A stretch of DNA of 64,000 bases from Omphiscola glabra (lineage: Eukaryota; Mollusca; Gastropoda; Lymnaeidae), in assembly GCA_964017045.1 (NCBI GenBank), contig OZ024804.1:23359549-23423548 (forward strand), in the 5' to 3' direction. The position numbers were made by a program, and so were the translations under genes. The first letter of the stretch is position 1, and the number at the start of each line of letters is the position of its first letter. A model generated the notes under the pieces. It was not told the DNA's origin. It saw nothing but the letters and a program-made list of their open reading frames with translations, and made no database searches. Shown one piece after another: positions 57,501-64,000 of this stretch.

Positions 57501-58110
57501 GAATGTAAAACCTATTGGACTACCTCAATATTTGAATGTAAAAACTATTGGACTACCTCAACATTTGAATGTAAAAACTATTGGACTACCTCAACATTAG
57601 AATGTAAAACCTATTGGACCACCTCAACATTTGAATGTAAAAACTATTGGACTACCTCAACATTAGAATATAAAACCTATTGGACTACCTCAACATTAGA
57701 ATGTAAAACCTATTGGACTACCTCAACATTAGAATGTAAAACCTATTGGACTACCTCAACATTTGAATGTAAAAACTATTGGACTACCTTAACATTTGAA
57801 TGTAAAACCTATTGGACCACCTCAACATTTAAATGTAAAACCTATTGGACTACCTCAACATTAAAATGTAAAAACTATTGGACTACCTCAACATTTGAAT
57901 GTAAAAACTATTGGACTACCTCAACATTTGAAAGTAAAAACTATTGGACTACCTCAACATTTGAATGTAAAAACTATTGGACTACCTCAAAATTTAAATG
58001 TAAAATCTATTGGACTACCTCAACATTTGAATGTAAAACCTATTGGGTAAAAACTATTTGACTATCTCAACATTTGAAAGTAAACACTATTGGACTACCT
58101 CAACATTTGA
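54595..58110. repeat. 33-bp minisatellite, about 106 copies, with 396-bp higher-order duplication
   Basis: The unit is ACTATTGGACTACCTCAACA plus TTTGAATGTAAAA. Variants (AACATTAGAATG, CCTATTGG, AATATTTG, GGACCACC) recur in order: the 12-unit block starting near 55549 recurs at about 55945 (offset 396), with an identical 99-residue conceptual translation in 55652-55951 and at the start of 56048-56446. Period 33 leaves frames up to 379 codons open (LNVKTIGLPQH or TTSTFECKNYW per unit); these are artefacts. Confidence 0.98.
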
Positions 58111-60511
58111 ATGTAAAAAATATGTAAATCAATCAGATTATAACCTTTAACTATATTGACTGTCTGAACTTACTTTTAAAAGAAAACTTATGAATGTAAA
58201 CATTGTTTGATGACCCTGCCTCAGCTCATTAATGTGAAAACAATCTAAATTTTAAACAAAATATAGTTTTAAAATTTCAATTAATGAAATACAAAGTAAT
58301 TATTTGTAAAGTAACGTGAAAATGTTTATATGAAACAAAAAATAATGAGCATCTTAGAAATGTTCAATAACTGTGTTTTAAATAGTAGCAAGCGAACTCT
58401 TTCATAGAAATGACATTGCTTACATAAAATTAACAAATGTGTTCTTTTTGACTGTGTACATAAAATAATACATTCATACATGAATTTTATCGTTTTTGAT
58501 AGCTGATGAATTGAAATAATTTTTACACTTATCAAAAGTATGTTCTTTGAATAGTAGGCCCTTACACTGACCGGTCGAGTCATATGTACTTCTAAAGCAA
58601 ATAATAATTAGAAATTAACATTAAAACGTCTCAGCTAAAGAGGTGTAGCCAATTACATGAACAATAGTATGTCATAGTGATCTGAAGTTGGTCTCAGCTA
58701 AGGAATTATATCAAATAACATGAACAATAGAATGTCATAGTGATCTGAAGTTGGTCTCAGCTAAGGAAATATATCAAATAACATGAACAATAGAATGTTA
58801 TAGTGATCTGAAGTTGGTTTTTCGTATAACTTCAATAAAAAGAGTGAAAACGACTGACGCATTTCTTTCTTCTGCCAACAATATTTAATATTTCACTGGA
58901 TGAATTCGTGTTTTCAAAGCGTTCTGCTGTCATTTAAGGAAAGCAAGTTCAATTCTAAGTTTATTAAAGTGTTTTTCCTCCTACTGTTTTTAACGAGCTA
59001 TCTATTTTTTGTCGTATTTTCATTTGTCCTATTTGCCGAGGAAGGCTCCTATCTGAAATGGTTTTATCTCATGTCGTGTCTTTCATATCAAGCTTCCGCA
59101 TAACGTGTTCTACTATTTCCCTCACTCAGCTTAAACGTACTCCTTTGTGTATTATACTATAACTGTGTGGCTAGCATTTCACGTACGACACTTTCAAGAA
59201 GAAATATACTGCTGTGAATCGACAGCTGCGTATAATATTTAAAACAACGAATAGATTAATGTCGCGAAACAAAGCTGATGTCTGTACACAAATACTAATT
59301 TAATATTATTTTTTAAAATAATTTTAACCTTCACGTAATAATCAATAAATACATGTATTTTCAAAACCATTCCTTAAAACTTCTTTATATTTGTTTAAGA
59401 AAGAAATTGGTTTATTAAATTGTTTTAATTTAACTGTTGACTGAAGGGAAAAATATTAAATTAGAATCTAAATATTTATGAATCTAAATTCATGTTGATT
59501 CCAGCTTTTCAGACACATTATTCCTTAAGAAAAAACAAAAAACAAATAGTCTTTCATGTGAGAATAAACGTATAAGATTGAATAAATAAGCAATTGGTTC
59601 AGCTGTCAATAATTGATTGTCAGGGACAGATAAAATGTTAAAGTGTCAACATACTGTTCGATTGGCGCCAATTTGAACTTGGCATAATGCCCGTTGAGAG
59701 CTGAAGCCTAGAGTTCTTGTATTCAAGTTGTAAATTATATTTTTCCTGAAATACCAAGACGCAATTTGCTACCTTTCAAGTTATTTCTGAGTGTAGTTCA
59801 CATCTCATGGCTTTCTATTGGTGAATTTTTTTTCAATTAAGTTGCGTTCATACATTTTATATATTAAACGTTTGAGCAAGAAAGAAATGTTCGTGTCTTA
59901 TTAATTCATCATTTGCTTGGGGAATTATTTCTAACCTGTTAAATAACAATGATGTCTTGGATACATAATTAAGGAGAAGCAATTAACTATTGAATATATT
60001 TTGCATTGCAGTCGTATCTTAAAATACAAGTGTCAATGTGAAACTTTTACGTGGACTCTGTCCAGTAAAAATTGTATGTTACTCATGGTATAAGCGATAA
60101 CGTAATTCAGATCCATCATAGAATACTCATAACATGAAACAAATCATTTGACTTGTGAAAGATCAAAGTTTCGTTATAAGTTTGACAAATATCGTTGTTA
60201 AGTGGATATATCATTATGCTACAAGATATTGCAGTTAAATTTTTTTCTCAGAAATAGCTTGTCCACATACAACTCTAGCCTGATAATTCCATACAGGCCA
60301 TTCAAGAAATATGTCACATATATGGAATCACATTTAAGTTACATATTTGAATAACAAAAAGAGAGTGCATATCTTCATAAAATTAAATTCTTTAAAAATA
60401 TATTTCTGATCATAAAAAAAAACTTTGCAATAACATTCCCTTTATTCTTAGCCTACAGATTGTTTCTTAGCTAAAGAAAATTCACTAGCTCAGGTACTAT
60501 AAAGTAAAATA
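58111..60511. other. Module 3 upstream non-coding region
   Basis: Homologous to 39.2-41.17 kb and 22.1-26.0 kb (GACAGCTGCGTATAATATTT at 24.57 / 59.22 kb). No gene found; the 67- and 85-codon frames are not kept in the sister modules. Confidence 0.6.
58620..58815. repeat. 63-bp repeat, 3 copies, in module 3
   Basis: The unit is GTCTCAGCTAAGGAATTATA plus TCAAATAACATGAACAATAG and AATGTCATAGTGATCTGAAG. It sits at the position of the 50-bp array of module 1 (shared GAACAATAGAATGTCATAGT / GAACAGTATAATGTTTTAGA). Confidence 0.9.
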
Positions 60512-62327
60512 ATGTCATACATAAATTCAACATTTTCTATCGAATCGTCAAGTAATCAAAATAAGTCGATTGGACTAAATAACATTTGCGATGTGCCGTT
60601 CGAAGTGCTTCTACGGGTAAGGGTCATCCTAAATGGTTATGTACATATGTTTATGTCATTGATTGGAGTTATAGGAAATATTTTAGTCATCATTGTTGTG
60701 TACCGTCAAGGGTTGAAGGAAACACCACAAATATTGATGATGTCATTAGCAGCATCGGACGCCATCTTGTCAACAGCTACTCTAGTTATGCATGTTCCTG
60801 ATATCATTTTTAATATTGATTTTTATCTGGCTAAAACAATTTTGTCCTATATTAACGTATACGTTGTAGAAATTTATTATTTTAGTATCGTTCTGAGTTT
60901 CTGCACATTTCCACTCATCTCATTTGAACGAATGATTGCTGTGTATTTTCCTTTTCGCGTTAATCGAATTTGCACACCTTTCCGTATTAAATGTATACTT
61001 GTATCTTTATATGTTTATTCATTGGCTGCAACTATAATGACCGTTTCGTTTTTTTACCCTCTCTGGTTACCAATCCCGTTCAGTAACTACTCTTATGCTG
61101 TGGTTGCTCGAACTAAATTTTTACAAAATAATTTGGAAGAAATAAGTTTAAGTCAAACAATTCTTTTAATGTACCTACTCTCAATTATTCCAGTATCTCT
61201 GACAACAATTTGTTGTTTAATGATTATTGTGAAATTGTTACGAAACTCAAGGTCACGTTTGTCACAAGCCAAAATCAAAACAAAGAATTATCGGAACGTG
61301 CAGGTTGTTAAAATGTTACTGACAGCATGTACGTTGTCTTGTCTCTCAAGTATTCCCACTGTTGCTATTGACCAATTTAGTCAAAGTGAGTCCCCCCCGG
61401 GGCTCTAGTCGGCATGTCCGTCCCATAAATGGCATGTCGACAAAGAGGCGTTTGCCACGAACCCCCTGAAACGTTACCCGGGGCACATGATCACCGTGTA
61501 GGGGACCCGCGCCGAAAGACAAAGGTAACGCACGGAAACTGCGTTAGAAAGAGCACGACTGCAGGGTTTCCTACCAAGTGCAGCCGAAAATAACGTAGAA
61601 ACAGGTCGGGACATGATTACAGTTGCCGCAGGGATATGAGGTGAAGGAGCGTGGCGACCCTAGCCGATGATTCCAAATATGCAGACTTGAGGGTACTGCT
61701 CCTAGGCAACCTCTCTTTTTTTTATCATCTCCCAGCTGCGGTGTGAATTAGTCATGCCGCAGAAAACCACGTAAACCCTATTAGAGGGCGTCTGTTAACA
61801 CCTACGAGTCCCCCCGGGGTGGGAAGGGGGGGCTTTAGAGACGTAAATTGTATCCACCCCAGCCCAAGGAAGTCCGGCCCGGTTGCTGTGTAAGCATCAC
61901 CCCGGCTGGCCAGGCGTCCCTTCTCTGATGCGGCCTCACTCGCATAGTCAGTCGAGTGGAAGGGTGGGTGGGGCTGTCTCAGGGGCGGGGAGCCCTCGGC
62001 ATGCCGCTTCGCGGCCTGACTGGAATAGAGACCACTGGGGGAGTGGTTGAATGCCAGTTGGGGGCGGGTGAGGTGTGTTGGGGAAGACTTTATGAGCCTC
62101 GGCTCGATAGTCTGCTGATTTTCTTAAGTATGTTAGTTAGTCAAAGTGAGTATACACAAGTAGGTTATATGTCACATAACTTTTACATAGTTTTGCAAAC
62201 GATAAATCACATACTTTTTCAAGTAAGCCAAACCTTAAATTTTTTCATTTATTTAATCATGAGCTCAAAATTTTCAGCAACATTCAAGAAAATTTTTCAA
62301 CATAAACCAAATAAATTGTGTTTTTGA
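60512..62327 (+). pseudogene. GPCR-3, receptor gene interrupted by a 745-bp insertion
   Basis: Third paralogue. 60512-61391 encodes residues 1-293 (TM1 to loop 3) with the family motifs (IGN, LAASD, FERM, SIPTVAI). After the insertion and a second copy of the target site, 62152-62327 encodes TM7 (TLNFFIYLIM) and the C-terminus ending CF. 880 + 176 = 1056 nt, exactly the length of GPCR-1 and GPCR-2, so there is no other damage. As it stands, the frame reads five foreign codons and stops at 61408, losing TM7; a working receptor is not expected from this allele. The absence of other lesions suggests a recent, possibly polymorphic insertion. Confidence 0.92.
61392..62136. mobile_element. GC-rich 745-bp insertion in GPCR-3, unclassified
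   Basis: Bounded by the 15-bp duplication TTAGTCAAAGTGAGT (61377-61391 and 62137-62151). It is clearly GC-richer than the host DNA and begins CCCCCCCGGGGCTCTAG. A similar GAGTCCCCCCGGGG occurs internally at 61807. There is a T-run near 61711. No terminal inverted repeats, TG...CA ends, long frame or clear pol III boxes are visible. The 15-bp duplication fits a retroposed SINE or a LINE 3' fragment; neither orientation nor family could be decided. Confidence 0.85.
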
Positions 62328-62479
62328 TCCGTGATATATTTATTTAGAGACACTCCTAGTGTTGTGTCATAATCAAGTTCATTAAGAAATAAGAGCTATT
62401 CCGCTATTGCCATTATATGTTCACCATTTCCACAAAAACAAATTTTTAAAACTTAAAATTAAATAATACTATTTTAATT

Positions 62480-62652
62480 ATGCTGTATGACATTGCTGTA
62501 TGACATTGCTGTATGAAATCGCTGTATGACATTGCTGTGTGACATTGCTGTATGACATTGCTGTATGAAATCGCTGTATGACATTGCTGTGTGACATTGC
62601 TGTATGAAATTGCTTTATGATATCGCTGTATTACATTGCTGTATGACATGTA
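62480..62652. repeat. 13-bp tandem repeat, about 13 copies, downstream of GPCR-3
   Basis: The unit is GCTGTATGACATT with GTGTGACATT and TATGAAATC variants in a recurring order (about 65-bp block). Neither sister module has it at this site. Confidence 0.95.
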
Positions 62653-64000
62653 TCAAAGTTTTTAACGTTATTAACCTTATCATTTTCCTTGTTTTTTAAG
62701 CATTATATTTTTCTATTTATGTTTCCTTCATTGTATGTGTCCTCCCAATTCATATTTTTAATACCATTTTTTTTTTAAAAAGGTAATATTTGTCTAGCAA
62801 TAAAAAGGGTAACTAACAAAATCTCATTATTTTTAGATTGCAGATTTTTATTAGAAAAAAAATATCTTATCCAAGCTTATAAAAGTATATATAGTTTATA
62901 GTACTAATTCGTTTTTTTAAAATAAAAATATGTTTTTATACATGTCTTAAAAAGTGATGATACTCGGTGCCGGCGTTTTCGATTTGGCGCCCCAGTCAGT
63001 TCTTCATTTTTCAAGCCTTAAATGACTTACATTTCCTGGTTGATATTAACAGTTAATATTATAATGTGCGAAATACCTCCCCCCCCGGAGCAAGTCAAGT
63101 GCCCCCCCCCCCCCGGTGGAAAATGTGTGAGGAAAAATAATTTTTTAAAAAAACCTACTCTAAATTTAATTTTTATAAAATTTTTAAAAGTTATTGAAAT
63201 GTGTGCCTCTAATCGATTACAATTATTGGAAAAAATAAAATATCGCCTTGTTCGATATATATTGATGATCCATAGCGTTCAGGTTAATCTCGCAGAAATC
63301 GATTATAAATATCGTACTGTTTTGAAAATTGGCCGCTCCTAAGCTAAAATCCTACTTTTTCTTATTCGCTGATATCGGTATCTTTTATTTAATTACATTT
63401 TGCAGCTGCAAAAGTTGAAAGACTTTTTAATAACACTGTATTAAACTACCTTTACATCGATATAAATGTCTATAAATTGAATATAGTTCTTACTAAGTAA
63501 TAAACATGTGCAATCTGTTTTTAAATTATATTGTATAATAGCATCATGCTTTAAAAAATCATTTTTAGCAAACATTTTAATGTAGTAGATTCCATAGATG
63601 TATGCTGACATAGATAAAATGAAAATTAAAAATAATAATAATAATAATTTTGAAATTTTTTTTTTAGGAATTTACCGGTTGCATACAAATAGTGGACATT
63701 TCATCAATAATTATTAAATCGAGAGCGTTTATAATTTTTTAACACAGTTTTGGGAACAGAATAAAATGATTTTTGTTTAAAAATATTCTTTATTTATAAA
63801 ATCCCCAATGACTTTTCTCTGGTAATATAATAATAATAAACAATGTTCCCCAGCTGTTTAAACTATTAAAAAAATATATTTTAAGATGATAATCTAGTAG
63901 AAAGAATATATATATTTAAACAACGAATAAAAAAAATTGAGTATTTCGATTATCTTGTAAATGTTATTTTTGGTAGTAGTTAAAAAAAATTATATGGAAT
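62653..64000. other. Module 3 downstream, then AT-rich DNA without recognisable genes
   Basis: 62.96-63.06 kb matches 27.92-28.02 kb and 42.86-42.96 kb (GATATTAACAGTTAATATTA). C-runs at 63079 and 63102 mark where similarity is lost. The 106-codon frame at 63022-63342 spans the C-runs and has no known domain. The remainder is A/T-rich. Confidence 0.55.

Noticed and set aside
56922..58061. 379-codon TTSTFECKNYW repeat protein
   Set aside because: 33-bp array; two plus frames are open together and units drift without a coding pattern.
61956..62151. N-terminal part of a separate gene fused to the GPCR-3 tail
   Set aside because: It is simply the insert read in frame with the receptor's TM7; no independent protein features.
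1..64000. tRNA, rRNA or bacterial-type operons
   Set aside because: No cloverleaf, conserved rRNA stretch or gene-dense same-strand coding was seen on either strand.

Overview
The window looks like AT-rich, intron-containing nuclear DNA from an animal, most probably a gastropod mollusc. The reasons are intronless class A GPCRs in a tandem family (as in snail chemosensory-receptor clusters), a split cytosolic sulfotransferase gene with GT-AG introns, several lineages of non-LTR retrotransposon debris, MITEs, a solo LTR and an exceptional load of minisatellites. There is no bacterial, viral or organellar gene organisation. The species cannot be fixed from sequence alone.

Left part (1-22 kb). 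A degraded RTE-like LINE endonuclease (about 560-1240, minus) is followed by a minus-strand sulfotransferase gene whose five recognisable exons lie between 9510 and 3738. The terminal exon is not found in the window. Its introns hold three minisatellites (38-39, 32 and 19 bp units); one of them begins inside the exon 4 splice acceptor. Upstream of the gene are a 5'-truncated LINE with a 460-codon open reverse transcriptase frame (9893-11275, minus), a 286-bp terminal-inverted-repeat element (11481-11766), many tandem arrays, a 442-bp solo LTR (16833-17274) and a LINE 3' fragment (19562-19840).

Right part (22-64 kb). Three diverged copies of one module each carry an intronless 351-codon GPCR on the plus strand: GPCR-1 (26139-27194), GPCR-2 (41178-42233) and GPCR-3 (60512-62327). 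GPCR-3 is broken by a 745-bp GC-rich insertion with a 15-bp target-site duplication. Non-coding DNA before and after each receptor is also homologous between modules, including relics of a hAT-like transposase downstream of GPCR-1 and GPCR-2. At several matching positions in the modules a different minisatellite has grown in each copy.

Mobile DNA shaped the modules further. A LINE 3' end abuts the GPCR-1 start codon. A 404-bp MITE sits in module 1, and module 2 keeps the empty site. A 5'-truncated LINE with a 9-bp duplication lies at 53.7-54.0 kb, a dimeric 340-bp satellite covers 49.2-53.4 kb, and a 33-bp array of about 106 copies covers 54.6-58.1 kb. The likely working genes are GPCR-1 and GPCR-2 and possibly the sulfotransferase; nearly everything else is repeat-derived. 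No exotic multi-gene system is evident. The most distinctive feature is the repeated birth of minisatellites at equivalent sites in a duplicating receptor family.
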